Assembly (NCBI GenBank): GCA_017532155.1
Contig: JAFXJP010000016.1
Coordinates: 1 to 64,000 of the forward strand
Direction: 5' to 3'
From: Clostridia bacterium
GTDB lineage: Bacteria; Bacillota; Clostridia; Christensenellales; Aristaeellaceae
DNA: 64,000 nt
The translations under genes and the position numbers were made by a program. The notes under the pieces were generated by a model. The model was not told the DNA's origin. It ran no database searches and was given only the letters and a program-made list of their open reading frames with translations. Position 1 is the stretch's first letter; each line of letters starts with the position of its first letter. Positions 7,968-15,599 of the stretch are shown one piece after another.

Positions 7968-8474
7968 ATGAGCAAGAATCTTGAACTGAAGAAGGCAGTA
8001 GTTTCTGAGATCAGCGAAAAGCTGAAGAACGCGCAGAGCATGGTCGTCGTCAGCTACAAGGGCATCACCGTTGAGGAAGTGACCGAACTGCGCAATCAGT
8101 TCCGCGCTGCCGGCGTTGAATACTGCGTGCTGAAGAACACCCTGGTTCGCCGCGCTCTGGCTGAGCTGGAAATTACCGGTCTGGACGAGCAGCTGGAAGG
8201 CCCCAACGCGTTCGCGTTCGGTATGACCGATCCCGCCGCCCCCGCCAAGATCGTGTACGACTTCATCAACAAGACCAAGAACGATGGTCGCATGACCGTC
8301 AAGGGCGGCCTGATGGGCACTGAGGTGCTGGACATCAACAAGGTCAAGGCCCTGAGCGAACTGCCCAGCAAGGAAGTTCTGCTGTCCCGTTTGGTCGGCA
8401 GCATCCAGGCACCCGTTGCCAAGCTGGTCTACTTCCTCGAAGCGCTGCGCAAGCAGCAGGCTGGCGAAGAGTAA
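7968..8474 (+). CDS. rplJ: Large-subunit ribosomal protein L10
   Basis: Base of the L7/L12 stalk on the 50S subunit; 168 residues, normal length. N-terminal rRNA-binding part with VVVSYKGITVEEVTELR and KNTLVRRA, C-terminal helix (KLVYFLEALRKQ) that carries the L7/L12 dimers. The ATG at 7968 has GGAAGG upstream. An open frame extends 5' into the leader but is not coding. Controlled by the upstream leader; rplL follows after 60 nt. Confidence 0.98.
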   Translation: MSKNLELKKAVVSEISEKLKNAQSMVVVSYKGITVEEVTELRNQFRAAGVEYCVLKNTLVRRALAELEITGLDEQLEGPNAFAFGMTDPAAPAKIVYDFINKTKNDGRMTVKGGLMGTEVLDINKVKALSELPSKEVLLSRLVGSIQAPVAKLVYFLEALRKQQAGEE

Positions 8475-8534
8475 TCGCCGCATAATTCCGCATTACCCAA
8501 AATACATGAAAGAAAGAAATTGGAGGTCATTCTC

Positions 8535-8909
8535 ATGACTCATGAAGAATTCATCAATGCCATTAAGGGCATGACCGTTATCGAGCTGATGGACCTGGTA
8601 AAGGCCCTGGAAGCTGAATTCGGCGTTTCTGCCGCCGCTCCCGTTGCCGCCGCTGGCGCTGCCCCCGCTGCTGCCGCTGCTCCCGCTGAAGAGCAGACCG
8701 AGTTCGAAGTCGTTCTGGTTGACGCCGGCTCCGAAAAGATCAAGGTTATCAAGGTTGTTCGCGAAGTCGTGTCCGGCCTGGGCCTGAAGGAAGCCAAGGA
8801 ATTCGTGGAAGCCGCTCCCAAGACCCTGAAGGAAGGCGTTTCCAAGGAAGACGCTCAGAAGATCGTCGAGCAGTTTGCCGCCGTTGGCGCCAAGTGCGAA
8901 ATCAAGTAA
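8535..8909 (+). CDS. rplL: Large-subunit ribosomal protein L7/L12
   Basis: 124-residue stalk protein that recruits translation factors. N-terminal dimerisation region ([20 protein letters not shown]), Ala/Pro-rich hinge at about residues 37-55, and the conserved C-terminal domain ([31 protein letters not shown]). The ATG at 8535 is placed by TGGAGG 8 nt upstream. Followed by a strong terminator. Confidence 0.98.
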   Translation: MTHEEFINAIKGMTVIELMDLVKALEAEFGVSAAAPVAAAGAAPAAAAAPAEEQTEFEVVLVDAGSEKIKVIKVVREVVSGLGLKEAKEFVEAAPKTLKEGVSKEDAQKIVEQFAAVGAKCEIK

Positions 8910-8925
8910 TTCAATTTACGAATTA

Positions 8926-8962
8926 CAAAGCAGCTTGTCCGAAAGGACAAGCTGCTTTGTTT
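8926..8962 (+). terminator. Intrinsic terminator of rplJ-rplL
   Basis: Perfect stem AAAGCAGCTTGTCC / GGACAAGCTGCTTT with a GAAA loop, then TGTTTC. Confidence 0.9.
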
Positions 8963-9029
8963 CAATGATATTCATAACGACTTATGCTATAATGCTTATA
9001 AAGCACAACAGCAGCGAGGTTGGTTTTTT

Positions 9030-9743
9030 ATGAAAGTAATGACCTTCAACATCCAGCACGCACTGGACTTTCAGAAGCGTGTAATCGATACCGGCCTGTT
9101 CGCCCATGCAATCGCCCGGCACGCTGCAGACGTATGCGGGCTGAACGAAGTACGCGGCGCAGGCCCCATCGAGGGATATACTGACCAAACGTCCGCAATC
9201 GGCGAAAGTCTCGGTTTTCATCATTACTTCGGCGAAGCCATTCGTGTGGGCGGAACCAGTCCTTACGGCAACGCCATCGTCAGCCGCATGCCTTTTAAAT
9301 CTGCAGAAACCATCTCCATCCCCGATCCTGCCGACAGAAGCGAAGAAGGCCGCTTTGAATCTCGCTGCGTCGTAAAGGCCGTGATCAATGTGCAAGGCGT
9401 CGATATTTGTTTCCTTGTCTGCCACATGGGGCTGAACCCCAGTGAACGTCACAACGCGGTAGAGACAATATGCAGCATCCTCGACAGCTGCGATATGCCC
9501 GCCGTACTGATGGGAGACTTCAACACCACCCCTGACACTTCCGTGCTTCAGCCGCTGCGCGCTCGCATGAAGGATACCACCACCGAAGATTCTATCCCCA
9601 ACGCCTTTACCTTTCCCTCGGACCGGCCGCACATCAAAATCGATTATATCTTCTATCGCGGCCTGAAGTGCGTCAAAACCATCACCATTAACCAAATCTA
9701 TGCCGACCATCTGCCCATTCTGGCAGAATTCCAGGTGCGCTAA
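9030..9743 (+). CDS. Endonuclease/exonuclease/phosphatase-family hydrolase
   Basis: 237-residue cytoplasmic protein of the EEP superfamily (DNase I fold). Motifs in order: MTFNIQH (residues 4-10), GLNEVR with the metal-binding Glu (about 38), SPYGNAIVSR, VCHMGLN, MGDFNTTPD, and IDYIFYRG ... ADHLPILAEF with the catalytic Asp-His pair. The substrate could be DNA, a phosphodiester or a phospholipid; the sequence does not decide. A TATAAT at 8988-8993 with a poor -35 lies upstream; a shared bidirectional terminator separates it from the MerR gene. Confidence 0.88.
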   Translation: MKVMTFNIQHALDFQKRVIDTGLFAHAIARHAADVCGLNEVRGAGPIEGYTDQTSAIGESLGFHHYFGEAIRVGGTSPYGNAIVSRMPFKSAETISIPDPADRSEEGRFESRCVVKAVINVQGVDICFLVCHMGLNPSERHNAVETICSILDSCDMPAVLMGDFNTTPDTSVLQPLRARMKDTTTEDSIPNAFTFPSDRPHIKIDYIFYRGLKCVKTITINQIYADHLPILAEFQVR

Positions 9744-9766
9744 TCTGTCTGCCCCCCAAAGAAAGA

Positions 9767-9799
9767 GCGAAGATGCAATCACTGCATCTTCGCCTTTTC
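9767..9799. terminator. Bidirectional terminator between convergent genes
   Basis: Stem GCGAAGATGCA / TGCATCTTCGC with a 5-nt loop; CTTTTCTTA on the plus side and TCTTTCTTT on the minus side. Confidence 0.85.
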
Positions 9800-10519
9800 T
9801 TATTTGCAATAGATCTCTATCGCCTTTTGCACAAACGCCGCCGTGCCTTCGCCGCCGACGCTGTCAATGCTCTGGCGGAAACGGTCGTACTGCGTATACA
9901 TCTGCCCCAGACTGTATAGAATCTCCTTCGTGCAGGTGTAGAAATTGTCTGTAATGAACTGCTGCAGCGCTTTTACCTTCGCCTGCGCTTCGTCCGACTC
10001 CGGTGGAAGATGCTTCACTGCGCCCATCTCGCCAAAGAGCACCATCATGTCCTTCGCCGCCTGCTGATGCTGATCGGGCGTCACCTTTCGGCTGGCGTAT
10101 TCCTGCCAGGCTGCGGTTTCGCCCCATTTTTCATAGGCTTCTTTCTTGTAGGCTTCCATTTCCGTTCTATCCAGCGCGTCAAACATAAATGCCTTCACTC
10201 CTTTTTCCTGTATAGACCGCGCACAGTCAATCAATCGATCAATATGCGCCCGCTCCTTTTCCAGCAATTCTATCTGCTGAAAAAGCGCCTTGCGCATGTC
10301 AAAATCCGGACTGTCCAGCATGGCTTTAATCTCCGAAAGGGAAAAGCGCAATTCGCGAAACATCAGTATGCTCTGCAGCCGCATCAATGTTTCGTCATTA
10401 TACATCCGATATCCCGCCGGCGTCACCTGCGCCGGCTTCAAAAGCCCAATCGCATCATAATGATGCAGCGTGCGTACGCTCACGCCTGTTTTCCGGCTCA
10501 CCTGATGTACTGTGTACAT
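9800..10519 (-). CDS. MerR-family regulator with TipAS-type ligand domain
   Basis: 239 residues. N-terminal MerR winged helix (YTVHQVSRKTGVSVRTLHHY, PAGYRMYND), dimerisation coiled coil about 80-120, then a TipAS-like domain (about 125-238; KEAYEKWGETAAWQEY, QFITDNFYTCTKEI, MYTQYDRFRQSID). TipAL-type regulators bind thiopeptides and other cyclic compounds and remodel promoters with long spacers. Its own promoter has the 19-bp spacer typical of MerR targets with a dyad inside it, so autoregulation is likely. No obvious efflux pump is adjacent. Confidence 0.92.
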   Translation of the reverse strand: MYTVHQVSRKTGVSVRTLHHYDAIGLLKPAQVTPAGYRMYNDETLMRLQSILMFRELRFSLSEIKAMLDSPDFDMRKALFQQIELLEKERAHIDRLIDCARSIQEKGVKAFMFDALDRTEMEAYKKEAYEKWGETAAWQEYASRKVTPDQHQQAAKDMMVLFGEMGAVKHLPPESDEAQAKVKALQQFITDNFYTCTKEILYSLGQMYTQYDRFRQSIDSVGGEGTAAFVQKAIEIYCK

Positions 10520-10544
10520 CCGCTTTCACCTCCCGTATAAATGC

Positions 10545-10575
10545 ATTATAAACCCTCACGCAGTGTGAGGGTCAA
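10545..10575 (-). promoter_or_regulatory. MerR-type autoregulated promoter and operator
   Basis: On the minus strand TTGACC (10575-10570), a 19-nt spacer, and TATAAT (10550-10545). The spacer holds the dyad CCCTCAC-N5-GTGAGGG (10553-10571). The over-long spacer with a central dyad is the hallmark of MerR control. Confidence 0.85.
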
Positions 10576-10663
10576 TATGAATTTTCAAATTATTTATCTT
10601 TACTTTTCCTTTATATTACGATAAAGTATATATATCTATGTCCTTGGAAAGCGGGGTGACGTT

Positions 10664-11665
10664 TTGAAACGTCTTTGGGCCTTTATTCTGTTGTTTTCCC
10701 TTCTGCTCCTTCCCTCTCTGGCAGAGGAAGAGGAGTTTTCATATAGTCAAATTGTGCCCGAGCCGCACGTCACGCTTATTTCCCCTTCCGTCAACCAAAG
10801 CTATGACGCAGGCGGCAAGCTGCACGTCAAAGCTAACGGCGAAAACGTCAGCAGCCTGATCGCCATCCTGACATATGATGGCGAAAACTTTACCTATATG
10901 GTGGATGGCAGCACGCTGGAGCACACCTTCGATACGCCCCAGTACACCCTTGGCGCTACCCTGACCGTTATCGGCTACGGCGGCGAGGATCAGTACGGCT
11001 ACACCATGGAAAGCGCCCGCACGGTGCAGATCCTCTCCCCCCGTGATAAGCTTTTCAAGGATATGTTCGCGCTGGCGGCCAAAAATTTCAAGGATCCCTA
11101 TTACTACCACGCTCCCGCCCAGGAGGACTGGGACCGCGGTATCTGCAAAAACTTTGTCATGCGCATGTTTGATACCTTCAAGGACAATTACCGCATGAAG
11201 GAATATCCCGATCTGGCGCTGCACATGCCTAAGAACAATTCCAAAGAAAACTGCAAGCCCTATGACTACGGCATCGAATGGCGCTATGAAACAGCCGCCG
11301 ACGGCAGCCCCTTTGAAATTGCCGCACAGTTCAAGTATGATACAAGCCTCACCAAGGAAGAGAATATCGCCCTGTGCCGCAAACTTCTTGAAAGCGTGGA
11401 GGCCGGCGACTTTTTCCAGATGACGGGCGATTATTACTATGGCAAGGGCGCGCACAGCCTGCTGTTCATCGCCGATTACAATGCCGCCAGCGACTCCGTT
11501 TTCTGGACGGACAGCAACATGAAAAACGACAATGTGGACGGCTATCACTACGGCTATATGCAGTATAATGCCACCCGCGACATTGACTGGTTCATCGATG
11601 CCGTCTGCTACAAAAACCACGGCTGCACGCTTTACCGTCTGCGCAACGATCTTTTCATTCCGTAA
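10664..11665 (+). CDS. Secreted protein with Ig-like and papain-like (NlpC/CHAP-type) regions
   Basis: 333 residues, not assigned to a named family. A signal peptide (1-20, LLPSLA/EEEE) is followed by an Ig-like beta domain (about 34-125) and a C-terminal domain with the arrangement of papain-fold amidases: Cys161 in RGICKNFV, His264 in KGAHSLLFI and Asp283 in FWTDSNM. If correct, it is an extracellular peptidase or amidase, perhaps acting on peptidoglycan. The start is TTG at 10664 with GGGGTGA 6 nt upstream. Followed by its own terminator. The catalytic assignment is inference from motif order. Confidence 0.6.
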   Translation: MKRLWAFILLFSLLLLPSLAEEEEFSYSQIVPEPHVTLISPSVNQSYDAGGKLHVKANGENVSSLIAILTYDGENFTYMVDGSTLEHTFDTPQYTLGATLTVIGYGGEDQYGYTMESARTVQILSPRDKLFKDMFALAAKNFKDPYYYHAPAQEDWDRGICKNFVMRMFDTFKDNYRMKEYPDLALHMPKNNSKENCKPYDYGIEWRYETAADGSPFEIAAQFKYDTSLTKEENIALCRKLLESVEAGDFFQMTGDYYYGKGAHSLLFIADYNAASDSVFWTDSNMKNDNVDGYHYGYMQYNATRDIDWFIDAVCYKNHGCTLYRLRNDLFIP

Positions 11666-11792
11666 CACAGCCGCCAGTGCCTCCCGCTTGTCTGTATATA
11701 CGGACAGCGCCAGCCATTGCGGCGGATCTCCCGCAGCGCCTCATTTTTCTCTTTTGTCTCCTCTATCTGTCTGATAATATAATACAGCATAC

Positions 11793-11830
11793 AAAGCCCT
11801 CCTGCGTGTAGTATCCGCAGAAGGGCTTTT
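11793..11830 (+). terminator. Intrinsic terminator after the secreted protein gene
   Basis: Stem AAAGCCCT-C-CTGCG / CGCAG-A-AGGGCTTT with TTTTATT following. Confidence 0.75.
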
Positions 11831-11897
11831 ATTATGCACATATTTTTCCGGAAGGCATAGAATGTAGCGCAACTCTTTTTTGAAAGGAGCGATCCAA

Positions 11898-12161
11898 ATG
11901 AACGATCAGGAAAAGAGCCGCAGCCGCTCGCCTTTTTCAGAGCTTTCCTTTTCCGAGCAACAGGAAATGTGGCGTCTTTGGCGCGCACAGCCGCTGGAAT
12001 ACAAAGATATTGCCGCTAAGGCGCTCGAACCCGAAGTGCTTCCGCCTCCGCCCGCGCCGCCGCAGCCCTATATGCCGCCCAGTCATCAAAATCTGGATCG
12101 TGTGCATGCGCGCATCTCTGCTGCCGCCGCCCGTGCCGGCGCCTTTCACCCGCTTACATAA
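11898..12161 (+). CDS. Hypothetical proline-rich small protein
   Basis: 87 residues, no family recognised. N-terminal polar helix (FSELSFSEQQEMWRLWRAQP), then a proline-rich stretch (PPPPAPPQPYMPP, about 53-65) and a short Ala-rich tail. No signal peptide or membrane helix. AAAGGAG lies 9 nt before the ATG, which supports real translation. Its 3' end overlaps the convergent TraX-like gene by 8 nt. Confidence 0.6.
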   Translation: MNDQEKSRSRSPFSELSFSEQQEMWRLWRAQPLEYKDIAAKALEPEVLPPPPAPPQPYMPPSHQNLDRVHARISAAAARAGAFHPLT

Positions 12162-12948
12162 ACGGGAACAAAAGCCGCTGCGCCGCCTGCAGCGTGGTCT
12201 TCTCCATCAGCAGCTGCACAATCCACAATATCAATAAATGCCCGGGATACGCAGCGTACGCCGCCCATTTGGGAAAAGGCGTGCGCTTTTCGCGCTGCCA
12301 GAGAATCAGCGGCAGCGAAAGCAGCGCCAGCGTCTGCAGCTTCATAAATATGCGCACCACGCCCATATTCATCAGCGCGCCCGTCAGCGTTCCCTGCTGT
12401 ACCAGGGAATAACCAAACAGCTGATTGACGCTCGCCGAGCCGTTGCCCCAGTACAGACAAAACGCCGCCATCACCGCTGCAATCGCGCTGCGCTTTTCGC
12501 GGCACAGGTACAGAAGGATAGCCAGCATCACGCCGTTGTAGCCGTAGTCCACCGTGACAAAGCCCGTCGCCATGAGCATAAGCGCCGGCGCCCAATAACG
12601 GCTGCCGTTGCGGTTGATGCGAATGCCCGCCACAGCGATATAGCCCATCAGTAGCGTAAACATCACATTCATTTGCTGCCAGGTGTGGTTGAGCCCCAGC
12701 ATATAAAAGGGCTGGGCAATCACGCCGGCCAGCAAAAGCCGCAGCGCATATTTCACGGGATCGCGCGTATACACCGCGCCCACCACCATGCACCATACAT
12801 ACAGCGGAAACGCCATGCGCCCGATGATCCGCAGCTCCAGCACATCGCGGAAAATACGCGCGCCCACATGGTCGGTCACCATAAAAACAAGCGCCAGTAT
12901 TTTTAAAAGGCCGGTATCAATATTGCCGGCAATGTCCTTTCTCTGCAT
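12154..12948 (-). CDS. TraX-family membrane protein
   Basis: 264-residue polytopic membrane protein (about eight hydrophobic segments) of the TraX family, named after the F-plasmid pilin acetylase. Signatures: LKILALVFMVTDHVGA at the N-terminus, RIIGRMAFPLYVWCMVVGA, and a YGYNGVML segment. Chromosomal copies are common in Firmicutes and their role is unknown; no conjugation genes are nearby. The start at 12948 is chosen because GGGAGGAG lies 7 nt upstream; an earlier in-frame ATG at 12978 lacks a site. Confidence 0.85.
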   Translation of the reverse strand: MQRKDIAGNIDTGLLKILALVFMVTDHVGARIFRDVLELRIIGRMAFPLYVWCMVVGAVYTRDPVKYALRLLLAGVIAQPFYMLGLNHTWQQMNVMFTLLMGYIAVAGIRINRNGSRYWAPALMLMATGFVTVDYGYNGVMLAILLYLCREKRSAIAAVMAAFCLYWGNGSASVNQLFGYSLVQQGTLTGALMNMGVVRIFMKLQTLALLSLPLILWQREKRTPFPKWAAYAAYPGHLLILWIVQLLMEKTTLQAAQRLLFPFM

Positions 12949-12978
12949 GCTTTCATCTCCTCCCGAACAGTATATCAT

Positions 12979-13294
12979 AATCTCCTGGGATTAAAAAGCA
13001 CCAAAATAGTCTGTCCCGCCCTCCTGCGGCGCTTATTTCAGCCGCATTTGGACGGGACAGTGAGAAAAGGATCACAATCAATTGCATTTAGGAATAACAG
13101 TTTTTAATCGTTTTGCGAACGTTGACCGGCGCGTTCGCCTTTTGTCAGTGGCATTCCTCCTTTCGATGGTTCTATTCTATCAGTCAAGTTTTAACTGCAT
13201 TTGAACCCAACATGAATTATTTGTGATCTTTTATATTGTTTTCCTTTTGTCGTGCATATGATAGAATAGCTAATGAAAGGAAAGGAGGCGCAGC
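12979..13294. other. Intergenic region with paired -10-like elements and a two-tier hairpin
   Basis: No ordinary gene. It holds a two-tier hairpin (13011-13060; CTGTCCCG / CGGGACAG enclosing TGCGGC / GCCGCA), a possible 16-codon minus-strand frame, and two inverted copies of TGATAGAATAG (13172-13182 minus, 13259-13269 plus) that could be the -10 regions of divergent promoters for a small minus-strand transcript and for the Spo0A-like gene. Confidence 0.5.
13104..13154 (-). CDS. Possible 16-residue peptide
   Basis: A 16-codon frame (MPLTKGERAGQRSQND) directly after AAAGGAGG (13163-13156). The ATG is only 1-2 nt from the site, so an in-frame CTG at 13148 with 7-nt spacing may be the real start. 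A hairpin that could end the transcript lies at 13060-13011. No family recognised; real only if conserved elsewhere. Confidence 0.25.
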   Translation of the reverse strand: MPLTKGERAGQRSQND

Positions 13295-14002
13295 ATGACC
13301 AAAGCAGAAGAAATCCGCGTATTGCTCGTCAGCGCGTCGCCAACAGCGCTGTTAAGAATTCTGGATGTGCCAGGCATCAGCGTTTGCAGCATTGCAGACA
13401 GCGCAGCGCAAAGCCTGCCTCTGCTGCCCGCCCTGCAGCCGCATGCCGTATTATTTGCCGATTATGTGGGCAATCTGCCCGCCGTACTGCAAAGTATCCA
13501 GCAACTTTTGCCGCTTTCACCGCCGCGTATCCTCTGCCGGATGGAGGAAGGCTGCCTCTGCGACGCAGCATTTGATCACGCAATGCCGCATGCTTTGCCT
13601 GTGCTTTTGCGCACCGCCTGTTCAGACGCCATGGGCGTGCTGGCGCTTCCCAGCTTTGACCGCCGCTTTGGTATTGCACAGTCGCTCCTGACGCGCCTTG
13701 GCATGCCGCAGCTGCTGGGCCGTGAAAGCATCGCGCTGGGCGCGGTATATCTCAGCGCCATGCCGCAGCCCGTGCCGCCTGCCCAGCACTGGCTGTATCC
13801 CTTGCTGGCAGAAAAGCAGCACACCTCGCCCGCCGCCATAGAACGCCGCATCCGCAGCGTGATTGAAAGCACCTGGCTGCACGGCGATTTGCAGGCGCAG
13901 GGCGAATTGTTCGGTCTTACCGTCAGCGCTGAGCGCGGCAAGCCCACCAACGCAGAATTTCTCTCGCTGCTCAGCGAGCATATCCGCCTAAAGCTCATTT
14001 GA
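13295..14002 (+). CDS. Spo0A-like regulator with degenerate receiver domain
   Basis: 235 residues. The C-terminal half (about 120-233) matches the DNA-binding domain of Spo0A: LYPLLAEKQHTSPAAIERRI, ESTWLHGDLQAQGELFG, VSAERGKPTNAEFLSLL correspond to the conserved helix-turn-helix and KPTNSEF segments. The N-terminal half keeps receiver-like alternation, and Asp56 (LFADYV) falls at the phospho-acceptor position, but the acidic pair is replaced by Ser/Ala (LLVSASP) and the Thr/Lys switch region is not recognisable. Spo0A is the master regulator of sporulation; spoIVB, its usual neighbour, is absent, so this is more likely a paralogue than the canonical gene. AAGGAGG precedes the ATG. Confidence 0.8.
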   Translation: MTKAEEIRVLLVSASPTALLRILDVPGISVCSIADSAAQSLPLLPALQPHAVLFADYVGNLPAVLQSIQQLLPLSPPRILCRMEEGCLCDAAFDHAMPHALPVLLRTACSDAMGVLALPSFDRRFGIAQSLLTRLGMPQLLGRESIALGAVYLSAMPQPVPPAQHWLYPLLAEKQHTSPAAIERRIRSVIESTWLHGDLQAQGELFGLTVSAERGKPTNAEFLSLLSEHIRLKLI

Positions 14003-14663
14003 CATTCTGTATCAGCATCCAGTAGTTTTCTCCCGTATCTGTGCGCACATAATCATAGCCATGAAGCCCCTTGGGTTGCAGCAAACCGCCCTTTGCCCGC
14101 ACGGCGAAGGCGGTTTTTGTAATGCAGCCATTCTCCAGAAGGCAACCTGCCAATTGCTGCGCATTCGTTCCGGGAACGGCAGCAAACCGCCACGGAAAGG
14201 GCAGCACACGCACTGGTTTTTCCTGCGCAAGCATTGCGCGCAGCTTTTCGCATCCCCTGGGCCAATGCACCGCCGGCAGCGCATCCACAGGCGCGTCATG
14301 CAGTCGCGCGCGATATACAATGGATTGCTTCTCCGGCACGCGCACTGGTTTCTCCGCCGGCTGTACCTGCTGCGGCATAGGCTTCTCAGCCTTTGGCTGC
14401 GCAAGCAGCGCCGCCTCCTCCCAGCTCAGCTGATTTTCATCGCACAGGATCACCCGTCCGCAGCAGGCCACAAAGCGCAGCGCCTCCGGTCTAATACCCT
14501 GCCAGTTTCCCCGATCGTCTGTTGTAATGCTCCCGCCATCTGACAGCGTATATGTCTCCTGCCTGCCCAGGCCTCCCAGCGCCGTCAGAAAAGCGCCCGC
14601 CGTTGTTTCCTTGCTCCACCCAAAGGCGCCCTCCCGGCCGCTCAATGCCACATAGCCGCGCAT
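13995..14663 (-). CDS. Hypothetical protein convergent with the Spo0A-like gene
   Basis: 222 residues, no family recognised and no signal peptide. The N-terminal part (GYVALSGREGAFGWSKETTA, then LSDGGSITTDDRG) looks like a small alpha/beta fold; a Pro/Lys/Glu-rich linker (about 88-112) leads to a C-terminal region ending in GYDYVRTDTGENYWM. AGGAGGGGAG sits 5 nt before the ATG, which supports expression. Its 3' end overlaps the Spo0A-like gene by 8 nt, so transcripts of the two may interfere. Confidence 0.55.
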   Translation of the reverse strand: MRGYVALSGREGAFGWSKETTAGAFLTALGGLGRQETYTLSDGGSITTDDRGNWQGIRPEALRFVACCGRVILCDENQLSWEEAALLAQPKAEKPMPQQVQPAEKPVRVPEKQSIVYRARLHDAPVDALPAVHWPRGCEKLRAMLAQEKPVRVLPFPWRFAAVPGTNAQQLAGCLLENGCITKTAFAVRAKGGLLQPKGLHGYDYVRTDTGENYWMLIQNVK

Positions 14664-14709
14664 TTTCTCCCCTCCTGCGCCATTTTATGCACAAAAGCCT
14701 GAAAGATGC

Positions 14710-14738
14710 TTGTATGTGCGGCAAATATCCGGTATAAT
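14710..14738 (+). promoter_or_regulatory. Promoter of surE
   Basis: TTGTAT (14710-14715), 17-nt spacer, TATAAT (14733-14738). Confidence 0.75.
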
Positions 14739-14768
14739 GAATCAAATCCTTCAGAAAGGAAGCCTTTC

Positions 14769-15524
14769 ATGCATTTTTTATTGACCAATGATGACGGCAT
14801 TGACGCAATCGGCCTCAAGGCCCTGAGCGCTGCCGTGCTTGAAAAAGGACATTCTCTGATCGTCTGCGCGCCGCAAACCCAGCAAAGCGCTACCAGCCAT
14901 TCTGTTACGCTGCGCGCACCGCTGATGGTCAGGGAAGTCGCCTGGGAAGGCGGAAAGGCCTATGCTGTGGCCGGATCGCCTGCCGACTGTGCGCGCATGG
15001 GCGTGGAATTGAGTGATCAGCCTATCGATTTTGTCTTCTCCGGCATCAATAACGGCGACAACGCCGGCACTGCCATCTATTACAGCGGCACCTTCTCCGC
15101 CGCCCGCGAAGCGCGCATGCTGCGCCTCAAAGCCATGGCTGTTTCCATCCAGCCGCACGCCACCTGGGACATGCTGCTGCACCTGGCGCGCCTGGCTGTA
15201 CGCATTGCCGAAAACTTTGAACACACCGAATTGCCCCGTCTGTGCGTGATCAACCTCAACGCTCCCGCCCTGCCGGTGAGCGAACTAAAGCCCCTTCAGC
15301 TTGCGCCCGTCAGTCAGAGCTTTTTCCTGGACGCCTATGAAGAGCGCACCGATCTGCACGGCAATCCCTACTTCTGGCTCAAGCCCGGCATCGTGATGGA
15401 AAAAATCGAAGAAGGCAGTGATCTGGATCTGCTGCAAAAAGGCCATATCACCTGCTCCTTTGTCCTTCCCTCGCCGGACTGCAACGATAAATATACAGAA
15501 AAAATGCAGGATTTCTGTCTTTAA
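14769..15524 (+). CDS. surE: 5'/3'-nucleotidase SurE
   Basis: 251-residue metal-dependent nucleotidase that releases phosphate from nucleoside 5'- and 3'-monophosphates. Family motifs: LLTNDDGIDAIGL (residues 4-16) with the metal-binding Asp pair, GSPADCARMGV, and SGINNGDNAGTAIYYSGT. Start at 14769 with GAAAGGA 8 nt upstream; an earlier in-frame ATG lies within the promoter. Single gene with its own promoter; a weak hairpin ending in TTTTTT (about 15498-15538) follows. Confidence 0.94.
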   Translation: MHFLLTNDDGIDAIGLKALSAAVLEKGHSLIVCAPQTQQSATSHSVTLRAPLMVREVAWEGGKAYAVAGSPADCARMGVELSDQPIDFVFSGINNGDNAGTAIYYSGTFSAAREARMLRLKAMAVSIQPHATWDMLLHLARLAVRIAENFEHTELPRLCVINLNAPALPVSELKPLQLAPVSQSFFLDAYEERTDLHGNPYFWLKPGIVMEKIEEGSDLDLLQKGHITCSFVLPSPDCNDKYTEKMQDFCL

Positions 15525-15526
15525 GC

Positions 15527-15555
15527 TTGCATTTTTTCTTAAAACACTCTATAAT
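15527..15555 (+). promoter_or_regulatory. Promoter of the RpiR-flavoprotein-exonuclease-kinase unit
   Basis: TTGCAT (15527-15532), 17-nt spacer, TATAAT (15550-15555). The -35 lies in the 3' arm of the surE hairpin. Confidence 0.8.
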
Positions 15556-15599
15556 ATATGCGTTCTTGTGCCAAAATACGTTATTTTCGAGGTGCAATT

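Noticed and set aside
11632..11790. Possible 52-codon minus-strand gene with an AGGAGG before ATG
   Set aside because: The apparent ribosome-binding site is part of the terminator hairpin of the plus-strand gene and the frame overlaps that gene's end; no recognisable protein.
12154..12948. TraX-like gene as evidence of a conjugative element
   Set aside because: No other transfer, relaxase or replication genes are near; chromosomal TraX-family genes are common in Firmicutes.
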